NCBI GenBank assembly: GCA_026391455.1
Contig: JAPLEH010000015.1
Coordinates: forward strand, 1 to 59,213
Direction: 5' to 3'
From: Bacteroidota bacterium
GTDB taxonomy: Bacteria; Bacteroidota; Bacteroidia; Chitinophagales; Chitinophagaceae
Length of the DNA: 59,213 nt
Within the stretch, counting starts at the first letter, position 1; each line of letters starts with the position of its first letter. The notes beneath the pieces were generated by a model, which worked only from the letters and a program-made list of their open reading frames with translations, was not told where the DNA came from and ran no database searches. Both the position numbers and the translations under genes were made by a program. Of this stretch, positions 37,404 to 45,256 are shown piece after piece.

Positions 37404-37889
37404 TTATTTTTTGACCCAGAACTGATCCTTCCAGTCTTCCTCACACACCAAAGGATGTTCTTCCAATTGTGCAAATACTTCATCCAACTGAGCGGGGGTG
37501 AGTAATTCTTCCATATACCCAAACAATTCCCGTTCTTCAAAGCGAATATGTTGCGTAACGAGTTCGCATAAGAGTGTAAGATGCCGTTTATCTGCCTCTT
37601 CATCGAGGCTGATGATGAGTTCCCGGATATGGTCATGTTCTTCTTTGAGCCGTTTGGCCATGGGGTGGTCAGCAGGCATGAGCGGCATTAATATTTTTTC
37701 TTCCTGGTAAAAATGCGGGCGTATATGCTGGCGCCAGTACCACATGGCGTAATGGCCCATGGTTTCCATGGAAGCATTCAATTCCAGCCCTTGTTTTATT
37801 TTCCAGGCAAACAAAAGACCATCGTGATGCTCCCGGCTGAGGGGAGCCAGTTGGGGACTTCTTTTTATGGGCGTAACAGGGTTGCTCAT
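37404..37889 (-). CDS. Hemerythrin-like (HHE) domain protein
   Basis: 161 residues from the ATG at 37889 (MSNPVTPIKRSPQLAPLSREHHDG). A four-helix HHE domain with histidine/glutamate positions LSREHHDGLLF, HIRPHFYQEEKILMPLM, LKEEHDHIRELI and LVTQHIRFEERELFGYM, which would bind a diiron centre. Cytoplasmic. Related proteins act in oxygen or nitric oxide sensing or iron handling; the exact role is unknown. It is transcribed in the same direction as the DUF5684 gene upstream but is separated from it by that gene's terminator. Confidence 0.85.
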   Translation of the reverse strand: MSNPVTPIKRSPQLAPLSREHHDGLLFAWKIKQGLELNASMETMGHYAMWYWRQHIRPHFYQEEKILMPLMPADHPMAKRLKEEHDHIRELIISLDEEADKRHLTLLCELVTQHIRFEERELFGYMEELLTPAQLDEVFAQLEEHPLVCEEDWKDQFWVKK

Positions 37890-37966
37890 GTTGCAATGTA
37901 TTAAACTGAAGAAAGAAAATAGCTGAGCGGAGCCAGTCAGCAGACTGATATCTATCATTAAAACAG

Positions 37967-37992
37967 AAAAAAAGCCCGGATGTTGCCCGGGC
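37967..37992 (-). terminator. Terminator of the DUF5684 gene
   Basis: GCCCGG pairs with CCGGGC around a 7-base loop, followed on the minus strand by seven T, 25 bases after the stop. Confidence 0.85.
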
Positions 37993-38016
37993 CTTTCGAA
38001 TTGACAAATAAATTAC

Positions 38017-38442
38017 TTATTGCTGTGGTTGTTCGAAATCGAATTTGTTCTTACCCTGATAGGCGGCAAAGGCAGCGCGATCGCCATAGGGCCCCTGATA
38101 TTGAATATTACGGCTGAAACCAAGAATCGGCCAGAAGAAAAGGCCCAGAAAAATAAGGCCCGCCGTAAACCCCTCGTCCTTACCAAAACTTTTGGATATC
38201 ATATTGATAAGCCATACCATAAAATAAATATTCGCAAAGGGGATGAAAAAATACAACATCCAGATGGAAGGCTTCCCGGCGATCTTTGTCATAATATACA
38301 AATTATAAATTGGGATCAGACTTGCCCAGCCTGGTTGTCCAGCTTTTTCAAAAACCCGCCATTGAGCGACAATGACAAGAATTGCTAAAGCAAAAAAGAA
38401 TAAAATAATACCTAATGGTATAACGATCATTTCACTTCCCAT
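38017..38442 (-). CDS. DUF5684 membrane protein
   Basis: 141 residues with four hydrophobic segments: 8-28, about 45-58 (WASLIPIYNLYIM), 62-84 (WMLYFFIPFANIYFMVWLINMI) and 95-115. The motif FEKAGQPGWASLIPIYNLYIM is the family signature. No enzyme activity is known; similar domains occur beside signal peptidase genes, but none is here. The C-terminal tail is polar (QGKNKFDFEQPQQ). Followed by a good terminator. Confidence 0.85.
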   Translation of the reverse strand: MGSEMIVIPLGIILFFFALAILVIVAQWRVFEKAGQPGWASLIPIYNLYIMTKIAGKPSIWMLYFFIPFANIYFMVWLINMISKSFGKDEGFTAGLIFLGLFFWPILGFSRNIQYQGPYGDRAAFAAYQGKNKFDFEQPQQ

Positions 38443-38759
38443 GGCGGTAGATTTTGGTGAAATCCAAATTACTCATTGCTATTTAATTCACCAAATTCAA
38501 CTATTAAACCGGCTAAAATTGAAATATGATCATCTGGTGCTGAATTAAATTAACAATATGTGAATAATTAAACTTAGGCAGTAACCAGATTGCTAAGTAA
38601 TATTGGTGAAGAAGAGTAACGCTGCCAGTGGCAGAATGGCTTCTGCAAATGGGCAGAAGACGCTTAGTAACCCGGTGTACTCTTCGCCGGCTTTGTGAAA
38701 CCTGGTTCCACTTTGCCCACCAAATCAAAGAAACAAGAACCAACTAAAACACACGTGCA
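38443..38759. other. Intergenic region upstream of phoH with a structured element
   Basis: 317 bases. The first half is A/T-rich without a clear promoter. At 38611-38685 lies a three-stem structure (separate entry). CTTTGCCCACC near 38711 is one base off a -7 box. No gene seen. Confidence 0.45.
38611..38685 (+). ncRNA. Three-stem structured element upstream of phoH
   Basis: An outer stem GAAGAGTA (38611-38618) / TACTCTTC (38678-38685) encloses two hairpins: CTGCC-AGT-GGCAG (38622-38634) and CTTCTGC-AAATGG-GCAGAAG (38640-38659). All three are perfect. This is a three-way-junction layout 75 bases upstream of the phoH start. It could be an mRNA leader element, a small RNA or a DNA site; covariation data are needed to choose. 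Confidence 0.4.
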
Positions 38760-39776
38760 TTGACAGACACAATTATCAACCTCGAAACCGTAAACCCTAT
38801 TGAATTTTTTGGCGTCAATAACGGTAAACTCGACATCCTCAAAAAGAAATTTCCACTCCTGAAGATCCTTTCACGTGGCACGCAGCTCAAACTAAGCGGG
38901 GCGCCCGAACAGATCGAAACGGCACGTGAAAAAATTTCGCTCATCGTATCCTATCTCGAACGTAATGGCCACATGAGCCAAAATTATTTCGAACAGATAC
39001 TCGGCGGTGATGATGCGGAAGTGATCGATCATTTCAGGGAGAAAAATCCCAACGAAGTGCTTGTTTTTGGACCCAATGGAAAATCAGTAAGGGCCCGTAC
39101 CGCGAATCAGAAAAAAATGGTTCAGGAATCTGAAAAGAATGATATCGTATTTGCCCTCGGACCAGCCGGTACCGGTAAAACCTATACCGCAGTGGCGCTT
39201 GCTGTGCGCGCATTGAAAAATAAACAGGTAAAAAAGATCATTCTCACCCGCCCTGCTGTGGAAGCAGGTGAAAGCCTTGGTTTTCTGCCCGGCGATCTCA
39301 AGGAAAAGATCGATCCCTATCTGCGCCCGCTTTATGATGCGCTGGACGATATGATACCCGCTGATAAACTCGGTTATTATATGACCACCCGCACCATCGA
39401 AATCGCTCCTCTGGCCTATATGCGCGGACGTACGCTCGACAATGCCTATATCATTCTCGATGAAGCACAGAATGCCACCGATCTGCAATTGAAAATGTTT
39501 CTTACCCGTATCGGCGCGAATGCCAAAGCTATCATCACCGGAGATATGACGCAGGTGGATTTGCCCCGCAACCAGCGGAGCGGATTACAAACCGCCTCCC
39601 GCATATTGCGCAATATCGATGGCATCGCCCACATCGAACTGGATGAAGAAGATGTGGTAAGGCACCGCCTGGTAAAAGCCATTATCAAGGCTTATAACCA
39701 CGAACATGAAAAAGAAGAAGCGGAGTATGCGAAGCGCACCACGCCCCCGATCATGAAAAAAGATAAACCCGATTAA
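38760..39776 (+). CDS. phoH: PhoH family ATPase
   Basis: 338 residues, TTG start at 38760; the frame begins with the N-terminal domain expected of the family (INLETVNPIEFFGVNNGKLDIL), and no ATG occurs until about residue 72. The PhoH ATPase domain is at about 110-320: Walker A ALGPAGTGKTYTA, LTRPAVEAGESLGFLPGDL, Walker B AYIILDEAQNAT, then ITGDMTQVDLP and a final HRLVKAI. PhoH proteins of this class are RNA-linked ATPases, often near ybeY. Here ybeY is absent; the next gene, 26 bases downstream, encodes a YiiX-type amidase. Confidence 0.93.
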   Translation: MTDTIINLETVNPIEFFGVNNGKLDILKKKFPLLKILSRGTQLKLSGAPEQIETAREKISLIVSYLERNGHMSQNYFEQILGGDDAEVIDHFREKNPNEVLVFGPNGKSVRARTANQKKMVQESEKNDIVFALGPAGTGKTYTAVALAVRALKNKQVKKIILTRPAVEAGESLGFLPGDLKEKIDPYLRPLYDALDDMIPADKLGYYMTTRTIEIAPLAYMRGRTLDNAYIILDEAQNATDLQLKMFLTRIGANAKAIITGDMTQVDLPRNQRSGLQTASRILRNIDGIAHIELDEEDVVRHRLVKAIIKAYNHEHEKEEAEYAKRTTPPIMKKDKPD

Positions 39777-39802
39777 TAGTAAACTTCTATTACTTTGCAG
39801 GA

Positions 39803-40447
39803 ATGAAGCGGTACCTTTTTCACCCTTTATTCCTGCTTTTTTTTGTATGGGCCTGCCAGATTCCGCCCGCTCCCAAAAAATGGAAAGACCCGGTGTTGCT
39901 TTCAAAAAACTTCCGGCTGATCGACAGTACCAAACCCCTTATACAAAGCGGGGATGTGATCTTCCGCAACGGTGATGATGATGTAAGCCATGCCGCACGG
40001 AGTATGAACCGGATGGATACCACGTTTTCCCATTGCGGTCTGATTCAGATAGAGGGTGATACAATCTTTGTGTATCATTCCATTGGGGGTGTATATAATC
40101 CGGATATGCACCTTCGCCGGGATCCCATCGATAGTTTTTGTAATCCGTTAGATAATAATGCCTTTGGGGTGTACCGGTACAACCTGAATGGTGATCAATT
40201 GAAACGCCTCAGCGATGTGGTACACCAGGCCTACCGGTCGGGGCTGCGGTTTGATCTGTATTTCAACTACCAGTCCGACGACGTGATGTATTGCTCCGAA
40301 TTTGTATTCAAATCACTGAACCGCTCGGCAGATGGGGCTTTTACCAAATACATCCGGCTGGATACGATGCCTTTTGGGGTAACCACCGATGATATTTACC
40401 TGAATGAAAATTGCCGGTTGGTAAAACGGCAGTATTTCCTGCAATAA
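39803..40447 (+). CDS. YiiX-type permuted papain-like amidase lipoprotein
   Basis: 214 residues. Lipoprotein signal with Cys in LFFVWACQI (about residue 18). The domain has the permuted NlpC/P60 order: SGDVIFR, then the His in TTFSHCGLIQ, and the catalytic Cys in DVMYCSEFVFK. These hydrolases may cut peptidoglycan peptides, lipids or other amides. Exported to the envelope. TTACTTTG lies just 5 bases before the ATG, hinting at its own promoter and a leaderless mRNA in addition to read-through from phoH. Confidence 0.85.
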   Translation: MKRYLFHPLFLLFFVWACQIPPAPKKWKDPVLLSKNFRLIDSTKPLIQSGDVIFRNGDDDVSHAARSMNRMDTTFSHCGLIQIEGDTIFVYHSIGGVYNPDMHLRRDPIDSFCNPLDNNAFGVYRYNLNGDQLKRLSDVVHQAYRSGLRFDLYFNYQSDDVMYCSEFVFKSLNRSADGAFTKYIRLDTMPFGVTTDDIYLNENCRLVKRQYFLQ

Positions 40448-40462
40448 ATTCCGGCCAAAACG

Positions 40463-40470
40463 TACATTTG
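40463..40470 (+). promoter_or_regulatory. -7 element for the DUF4878 lipoprotein gene
   Basis: TACATTTG, exact TAnnTTTG, 25 bases before the ATG at 40496. -33 box unclear. Confidence 0.5.
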
Positions 40471-40495
40471 CGTATTAAAAATCAAAACCAAAATC

Positions 40496-41089
40496 ATGAA
40501 ACGTATTGTATCTGCTATTTTTATGGCCGCTGTTGCCATCAGCCTTTTCACCGGCTGTAAAGGAAAAGACAGTGTAGCCAATGACCCTAAAGCTGTTGTG
40601 ATCGCCTTCTTTGAAAAAATGTCTAAAAAAGATATTGATGGCGCGTCTAAGCTCGCCACCAAATCCAGCCAGTCTACCATGGAAATGATGAAGAAAGTAA
40701 TGACCATGGGAGAAGAAATGAAAGATAAAATGGGCGGCAAAGAAAAAGAAAAAGACCCCGCAGAAGATTTCAAGAATATGAAGTTTGGTGAGACCAAAAT
40801 CGATGGCGACAATGCCACCGTTACCATTACTAACCCTTCCAAAGACAATAAAACCTTCGAATTTCCCCTGAAAAAAGAAGATGGAAGCTGGAAAGTTGAT
40901 TTCAGCATGGGCACCCTGATGAAAATGGGGATGAAAGATGGTGGTATGAATGGCAGCGATGACATCAACATGCCTGATACGACCGGCGCTTCAGAAAAAC
41001 TGGACAACCTGCTGAACAACGATACGCTGAAAGAGAGCCTGAACAAAATGAAAGAAGAACTGGAAAAACTCAACCCGGAGAAACAATAA
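40496..41089 (+). CDS. DUF4878 lipoprotein
   Basis: 197 residues. Lipobox Cys in SLFTGCKGK at about 21. The DUF4878 region (DPKAVVIAFFEKMSKKDIDGASKLAT, then GDNATVTITNPSKDNKTFEFPLKKEDGSWKVDF) has an NTF2-like layout. A Met-, Lys- and Glu-rich loop (about 62-95) and a Met/Gly-rich segment (FSMGTLMKMGMKDGGMNG) are unusually rich in methionine. The C-terminal 30 residues look like a coiled coil (LLNNDTLKESLNKMKEELEKL). Function unknown. A strong terminator separates it from the next gene, a related lipoprotein. Confidence 0.82.
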   Translation: MKRIVSAIFMAAVAISLFTGCKGKDSVANDPKAVVIAFFEKMSKKDIDGASKLATKSSQSTMEMMKKVMTMGEEMKDKMGGKEKEKDPAEDFKNMKFGETKIDGDNATVTITNPSKDNKTFEFPLKKEDGSWKVDFSMGTLMKMGMKDGGMNGSDDINMPDTTGASEKLDNLLNNDTLKESLNKMKEELEKLNPEKQ

Positions 41090-41108
41090 TCCTGCGTTTA
41101 TTTTTTTT

Positions 41109-41139
41109 AAAAAAGCACCCCACATGAGGGTGCTTTTTT
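41109..41139 (+). terminator. Terminator after the DUF4878 gene
   Basis: AAAAAAGCACCC pairs with GGGTGCTTTTTT around a 7-base loop; symmetrical A and T tracts let it work in both directions. Confidence 0.92.
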
Positions 41140-41178
41140 ATTGATCATCCGCAATCTGTATTTTTTGTACTTTGCAGT

Positions 41179-41637
41179 ATGATGAAAAACACCTTTTTAC
41201 CTTTTTTATTCTTCGTCCTGTTCCTTGCATCCTGCAAAAACAACGATAAAACCGTTGCGAAATCGGAGAACAAAGTTGATGCGGCCCGCAATTTTATCCG
41301 GGCGGCATTGGATGGAAAATTCAGGGAAGCCGCCAGCTTTATGCTTCAGGATTCTGTGAACATGAACTGGCTCGATGTGGCGGAGCGAAATTATCAGAAA
41401 GCTGACCAGACTGTAAAGGATGGATACCGCGCAGCCTCAATTCGTTTTCCCGGCGACATGGCAGATGTAAACGATTCCACCTCCATCATCATTTTCTCCA
41501 ACTCCTATAAGAATGATCCGGATACATTGCGGTTGGTACGCATCAATAATAATTGGCTGGTGGATTTGAAGTATTTGTACCAGCATGATGCCGATACCAC
41601 ACCGTTAAAAACAATCACAATGGACAGTCTCCAATGA
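41179..41637 (+). CDS. DUF4878-like lipoprotein, first gene of the crcB operon
   Basis: 152 residues. Lipobox Cys in FLASCKNN (about 19). The following AARNFIRAALDGKFREAASFMLQDSVNMNWLDV and the closing LRLVRINNNWLVDLKYLY place it with NTF2-like DUF4878 lipoproteins, a shorter relative of the preceding gene. Its TGA overlaps the crcB ATG (ATGA, 4 bases), so the two are translationally coupled. A -7-like ACTTTG lies 4 bases before the ATG. Its role beside a fluoride channel is unknown. Confidence 0.78.
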   Translation: MMKNTFLPFLFFVLFLASCKNNDKTVAKSENKVDAARNFIRAALDGKFREAASFMLQDSVNMNWLDVAERNYQKADQTVKDGYRAASIRFPGDMADVNDSTSIIIFSNSYKNDPDTLRLVRINNNWLVDLKYLYQHDADTTPLKTITMDSLQ

Positions 41638-42020
41638 TCAATAATTTACTATTGGTAGCATTGGGAGGCGGTCTCGGCAGCATGGCACGCTACATTTGCC
41701 AGCGATGGGTGGCAGGTATGCACACCTCTGCTTTCCCCTGGGGCACCTTTAGTGTAAACATTGCCGGGTGCCTGCTCATCGGTATCTTCTGGGGCTTATC
41801 TCTTAAAGCTGCTCAGGATGGAGGAACTTTTCATAACGGCTGGCAATTATTTCTGATGACCGGCCTTTGCGGTGGTTTTACCACCTTCTCCGCCTTTACC
41901 CTGGATGGGATAGGACTTCTGAAAGAACAACGTACAGGTGTATTTTTTTTATACATGGGTGCAAGTATGCTTACCGGATTACTGGCCACCTATGCAGGAA
42001 TAAAGTTGATTCGCGCCTGA
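41634..42020 (+). CDS. crcB: Fluoride channel CrcB/Fluc
   Basis: 128 residues, four membrane helices. Dual-topology Fluc signature residues are visible: GGGLGSMARYICQRW, then PWGTFSVNIAGCLLIGIFWG with the pore Asn, and GLCGGFTTFSAFTLD with the conserved Thr/Phe box. Exports fluoride passively. A single gene implies a homodimer of antiparallel subunits. Starts on the 4-base overlap ATGA with the lipoprotein and is followed 18 bases later by inorganic pyrophosphatase, itself a fluoride target. Confidence 0.94.
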   Translation: MINNLLLVALGGGLGSMARYICQRWVAGMHTSAFPWGTFSVNIAGCLLIGIFWGLSLKAAQDGGTFHNGWQLFLMTGLCGGFTTFSAFTLDGIGLLKEQRTGVFFLYMGASMLTGLLATYAGIKLIRA

Positions 42021-42038
42021 CGATTTAAATACTTGAAT

Positions 42039-42593
42039 ATGTATACGACAACTGTTAAACATCCCTGGCACGGGGCCCAGGCTGGTAGTAATGCCCCATC
42101 GGTAGTAAATGCGCTGATCGAAATACCACAGGGTTCACGCGCCAAATACGAAGTGGATAAAGATACTGGGTTATTGCGGCTCGACCGGGTGGTATATTCA
42201 TCGTTTCACTATCCCATGAATTATGGTTTTATACCACAAACGCTCGGGCTCGATGGTGATCCGCTTGATATACTGGTACTTTGCTCCCAATCTATACAGC
42301 CCCTTTGCCTGGTGGAAGCCCATGTAATCGGCAATATGCAAATGATAGATAATGGCCAGATGGATGATAAAATCATTGCCGTGGCAGTGAAAGATCCTTC
42401 TGTTAATCATATTACCCGTATGGAAGAATTGCCGCAACATTTTCTCCTGGAACTGAAAAACTTTTTTGAACAATACAAAGTGCTGGAAAATAAAAAAGTG
42501 GAGATCGATAATTTTCAGGACCAGCTCATCGCCTACCGGGTGATCCGGGATTCTATTGCACTTTATCAGCAAACCTATCCTGCTAAACCGTGA
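42039..42593 (+). CDS. ppa: Inorganic pyrophosphatase (family I)
   Basis: 184 residues from the ATG at 42039 (MYTTTVKHPWHG). Splits pyrophosphate to phosphate using Mg. The family I signature DGDPLDIL and the active-site segments ALIEIPQGSRAKYEVDKDTG, YPMNYGFIPQTLG, VAVKDPSVNHI and FFEQYKVLENKKVEIDNF are present. It overlaps the TauE/SafE gene by 4 bases (GTGA). Family I enzymes are strongly blocked by fluoride, so the position behind crcB is suggestive. Confidence 0.95.
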   Translation: MYTTTVKHPWHGAQAGSNAPSVVNALIEIPQGSRAKYEVDKDTGLLRLDRVVYSSFHYPMNYGFIPQTLGLDGDPLDILVLCSQSIQPLCLVEAHVIGNMQMIDNGQMDDKIIAVAVKDPSVNHITRMEELPQHFLLELKNFFEQYKVLENKKVEIDNFQDQLIAYRVIRDSIALYQQTYPAKP

Positions 42594-43033
42594 ACACTCC
42601 TCAACAACCTACTATGGCCACACAACTAATTCTGACGGCACTAATCATAGGCCTGGCTGCCGGTATGCTCAGCGGTTTGGTGGGCGTAGGTGGCGGCATC
42701 ATTATGGTGCCTGCCCTTGTATTTTTTATGAATTATACCCAGCACCAGGCACAAGGAACGTCGCTGGCTGTGCTTACTTTACCGGTAGTTATATTGGCGT
42801 CGTTGTATTATTATCATCAGTGCCAGAAAGCGGGTACACCGATCGACCTGAAGATCGTATTACTGTTGGCTTCCGGGTTCATTGTTGGCGGCTATTTTGG
42901 CAGCAAGATGGCCCTCGCTATTGATCAGGATGCATTGAAAAAAATATTCGCAGTGATCCTGTTTTACACGGCTTTTAAAATGCTGGGTTGGGATCAATAT
43001 ATCTTTAAATGGGTACGCGGTATGTTCGCGTGA
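42590..43033 (+). CDS. Half-size TauE/SafE family membrane protein
   Basis: 147 residues, GTG start overlapping ppa's TGA; an ATG 24 bases later is also possible. Four hydrophobic segments. The TauE/SafE first-half motif GLVGVGGGIIMVPALVFF is present, with HQAQGTSLAVLTLPVVI after it and FIVGGYFGSKMAL. Full members have about 250 residues made of two such halves; this one ends after the first half with its own stop and no relic of a second half follows. It may act as a homodimer. Substrates of the family include sulfonates and small organic anions. Confidence 0.85.
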   Translation: MNTPQQPTMATQLILTALIIGLAAGMLSGLVGVGGGIIMVPALVFFMNYTQHQAQGTSLAVLTLPVVILASLYYYHQCQKAGTPIDLKIVLLLASGFIVGGYFGSKMALAIDQDALKKIFAVILFYTAFKMLGWDQYIFKWVRGMFA

Positions 43034-43054
43034 AAAAGCAGTATGATCTGATCG

Positions 43055-43666
43055 TTATTTCAGTTTCCTGAATCCTATTGTAAAACCCGTACCACCCGCA
43101 GCGGGCATCCAGCCATCGGTTGTTTTGGCAAAATAATAAATAGTCTGAAAGGTTACCGGCAATTTAAAGAGTCTGAAACCTGCTCCAATACTGAAGGAGG
43201 GTGCTATACTGTTGAAATCCCAGTTAGCATCATGCAGGGCCTTATCCTGCTGATAGATGTATGTACTGGTCATCGGATCGTATGTATACGGCACTTCACT
43301 GCCCCTGTCTTTTGCAAACATATACCCCAGTCCAACGCCTGCCACGAAGCCTCTGCCTTCTTTTTTACCTGTATTGTAAAGGAGTTTTACCGAAGGGGTG
43401 ATGGAGGAAAATTTTCCTTTTGAATACTTATCATCACAATAGCATTCATACCCGGTGTTCCAGTAATGAACATCGTATCCGATGGTAAGATGATCGCGGA
43501 GTTTTTGCTGTACTCCTGCGGCAAAGGAAAAGGGATTGTCCACACATCCTCCGGCATACACGCTGGCATAGGGGACGAGCGGGTTCTTTTGTTTAGCGGA
43601 ATTATCTTGTGCCTGCAAAAAAAGATAACCGGGAATGGTCATACAAAACAAAAGCAGCTTTTTCAT
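43055..43666 (-). CDS. Secreted outer-membrane barrel-like protein
   Basis: 203 residues. Signal peptide 1-19 (YLFLQAQ). Mature part made of alternating short strands (YASVYAGGCVDNPFSFAAGVQQKL, HLTIGYDVHYW, ITPSVKLLYNTG, FVAGVGLGYMFA) ending GFTIGFRKLK. Four Cys cluster near residues 40-80 (GGCVDN, GYECYCDD), unusual for outer-membrane barrels. Function not recognised. Converges with the crcB operon, 21 bases apart. Confidence 0.7.
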   Translation of the reverse strand: MKKLLLFCMTIPGYLFLQAQDNSAKQKNPLVPYASVYAGGCVDNPFSFAAGVQQKLRDHLTIGYDVHYWNTGYECYCDDKYSKGKFSSITPSVKLLYNTGKKEGRGFVAGVGLGYMFAKDRGSEVPYTYDPMTSTYIYQQDKALHDANWDFNSIAPSFSIGAGFRLFKLPVTFQTIYYFAKTTDGWMPAAGGTGFTIGFRKLK

Positions 43667-43699
43667 GACTTAAAAGTTTAGGTGTTGAAATAACAGGGT

Positions 43700-44488
43700 T
43701 CACCATATTCTCCGCACAGCTCTGAGTGACAGGATTCTTTTTCCGGTTGCTGCATCGGTCACCCCTTTTTTATCAATATTATCAATTTTCACCCTACCGG
43801 ATGCATGTATCAGGCGATCCTTATCCAGGAAGATGCCCACATGTACGATATCCTCTTTATTATTGAAAAAAGCCAAATCACCGGTGCGCACCTCGTTGTA
43901 TTTCTTTACCGGAGAGCCGGTTTGGGCCTGTTGCCAGGCATCGCGGGGCAGGTCGATCCCCATCATTTTGTAAATCACCTGGGTAAAGCCGCTGCAATCC
44001 ACACCCAGCGGCGTACGGCCACCCCATAGATAGGGTGCATTGAGCCAGGGCATTACAATTTGAGTAAGCAGTTCGCTGCCGGGCTTTTGTAGTGTCCGTT
44101 CGAGGAATGCACCCCGGAAAGAAAACGATAGATCGCCCAATTTGCCATTTTCCAGTGGCATATCCCCCGGCTGCCCATCTAAAAATGGGATCGTGGATCC
44201 TGCAGGTACCTGCATGATCTCATTATTTACCATTACCGGATTCAGCAGGTCGGTCGCCACCCACCTGCAAGGCAACATCGCTTCTTTTTTATCAATGGCA
44301 AGAAGCAAAGAAGTGGTCATCCATCCTTCATATTCATCGTGCAGGCTGCGCACTTTCACCCACATGGGCCCCTTCGATTTCAATACTGCTACTTTCTCCC
44401 CAAATAATAATTGGTTGACCATTTCCCGGCGATGATTGGGTTTACGGCGAACCGGAGCAGCAGGTACACGCACAACAGCATATTCCAT
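43700..44488 (-). CDS. NlpC/P60 (C40) peptidase with SH3 domain
   Basis: 262 residues from the ATG at 44488 (MEYAVVRVPAAPVRRKPNHRREMVNQL); the frame continues far upstream but only as A/T-rich hydrophobic sequence, so a longer start is rejected. N-terminal SH3b-like domain (VRRKPNHRREMVNQLLFGEKVAVL, WVKVRSLHDEYEGWM). The C-terminal NlpC/P60 domain has the nucleophile in VDCSGFTQVIYKMMGI, His in DIVHVGIFL and the third polar residue in LIHASG. Such enzymes cut D-gamma-glutamyl-meso-DAP bonds in murein peptides or recycle them. No signal peptide is seen, which suggests cytoplasmic recycling. Divergent from the ECF sigma gene. Confidence 0.9.
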   Translation of the reverse strand: MEYAVVRVPAAPVRRKPNHRREMVNQLLFGEKVAVLKSKGPMWVKVRSLHDEYEGWMTTSLLLAIDKKEAMLPCRWVATDLLNPVMVNNEIMQVPAGSTIPFLDGQPGDMPLENGKLGDLSFSFRGAFLERTLQKPGSELLTQIVMPWLNAPYLWGGRTPLGVDCSGFTQVIYKMMGIDLPRDAWQQAQTGSPVKKYNEVRTGDLAFFNNKEDIVHVGIFLDKDRLIHASGRVKIDNIDKKGVTDAATGKRILSLRAVRRIW

Positions 44489-44656
44489 GGAAATAATTTT
44501 TACTAAGATAATAATTAACCACCCGTTCTTTATTGAATTTATTAAAAACTGCATCCTACAGATATATGCATTAGCCCGTACGCATGTAATGATTAAGACC
44601 AAAAAGAAAAAGTGCTGGAATAAGAACGGGATTAAAAAAATAACTATTTTCCGCTT

Positions 44657-45238
44657 GTGAAGGGTGATAAACACAATCATTTGACCGACCAGGAACTGCT
44701 CGAACAGTTTTATTCCCGCCAGGATAATGAATGGCTGGGCATATTGCTGCAACGATATACCCTGCTGCTGTTGGGTGTAAGCATGAAATATCTCAAAAAC
44801 GAAGAAGAAGCCAAAGACAGTGTGCAGCAGATCTTTCTGAAAGTAATTCAGGAATTGCAGAAATATAAAGTGGAATATTTTAAATCCTGGTTGTACATGG
44901 TGGCAAAAAACCACTGCCTGATGAAGTTGCGGGATAAACAGGGTAAATTAACCGCAGAGATCAATGAACGGGTGGCCGCTACCCCCGGAGAAGAAACCGA
45001 TCAGCAATCGCTCCTGATGAACGAGCAAACCCTCAGCCTGATGGAAGTTTCGCTGAAAGAACTGAATCCCGAGCAGCAGCAATGTGTAACTTTGTTTTAC
45101 CTTCAAAAGAAAAGTTACCAGGAAGTGAGTGAGGAAACAGGTTTTACTTTATTGCAGGTAAAAAGTTATATTCAAAACGGTAAACGAAACCTGAAATTGC
45201 TGATTGAAAAAAAACAAAAAGAATTAACCGGCCGATAA
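44657..45238 (+). CDS. ECF-type sigma-70 family RNA polymerase sigma factor
   Basis: 193 residues, GTG start at 44657. Region 2 spans about 10-85 (LLEQFYSRQDNEWLGILLQRY, YLKNEEEAKDSVQQIFLKVIQEL, FKSWLYMVAKNHCLMKLRD) and region 4 about 125-180 (LKELNPEQQQCVTLFYLQKKSYQEVSEETG, then VKSYIQNGKRNLKLL). It recruits RNA polymerase to a specific set of promoters. The next gene, 18 bases downstream, encodes a membrane protein in the place usually held by the anti-sigma factor. Confidence 0.92.
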   Translation: MKGDKHNHLTDQELLEQFYSRQDNEWLGILLQRYTLLLLGVSMKYLKNEEEAKDSVQQIFLKVIQELQKYKVEYFKSWLYMVAKNHCLMKLRDKQGKLTAEINERVAATPGEETDQQSLLMNEQTLSLMEVSLKELNPEQQQCVTLFYLQKKSYQEVSEETGFTLLQVKSYIQNGKRNLKLLIEKKQKELTGR

Positions 45239-45256
45239 GCACAGGATGCAAACAGC

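Noticed and set aside
38513-38743. 76-codon minus-strand frame upstream of phoH
   Set aside because: It covers the three-stem element, has a composition unlike real proteins here and lacks any promoter or domain.
41140-41178. Fluoride riboswitch upstream of the crcB operon
   Set aside because: The gap is only 39 bases and no conserved crcB-motif core could be recognised there.
43700-44914. 404-residue version of the NlpC/P60 gene
   Set aside because: The first 142 residues come from A/T-rich sequence overlapping the sigma gene; the ATG at 44488 begins the SH3 domain directly.
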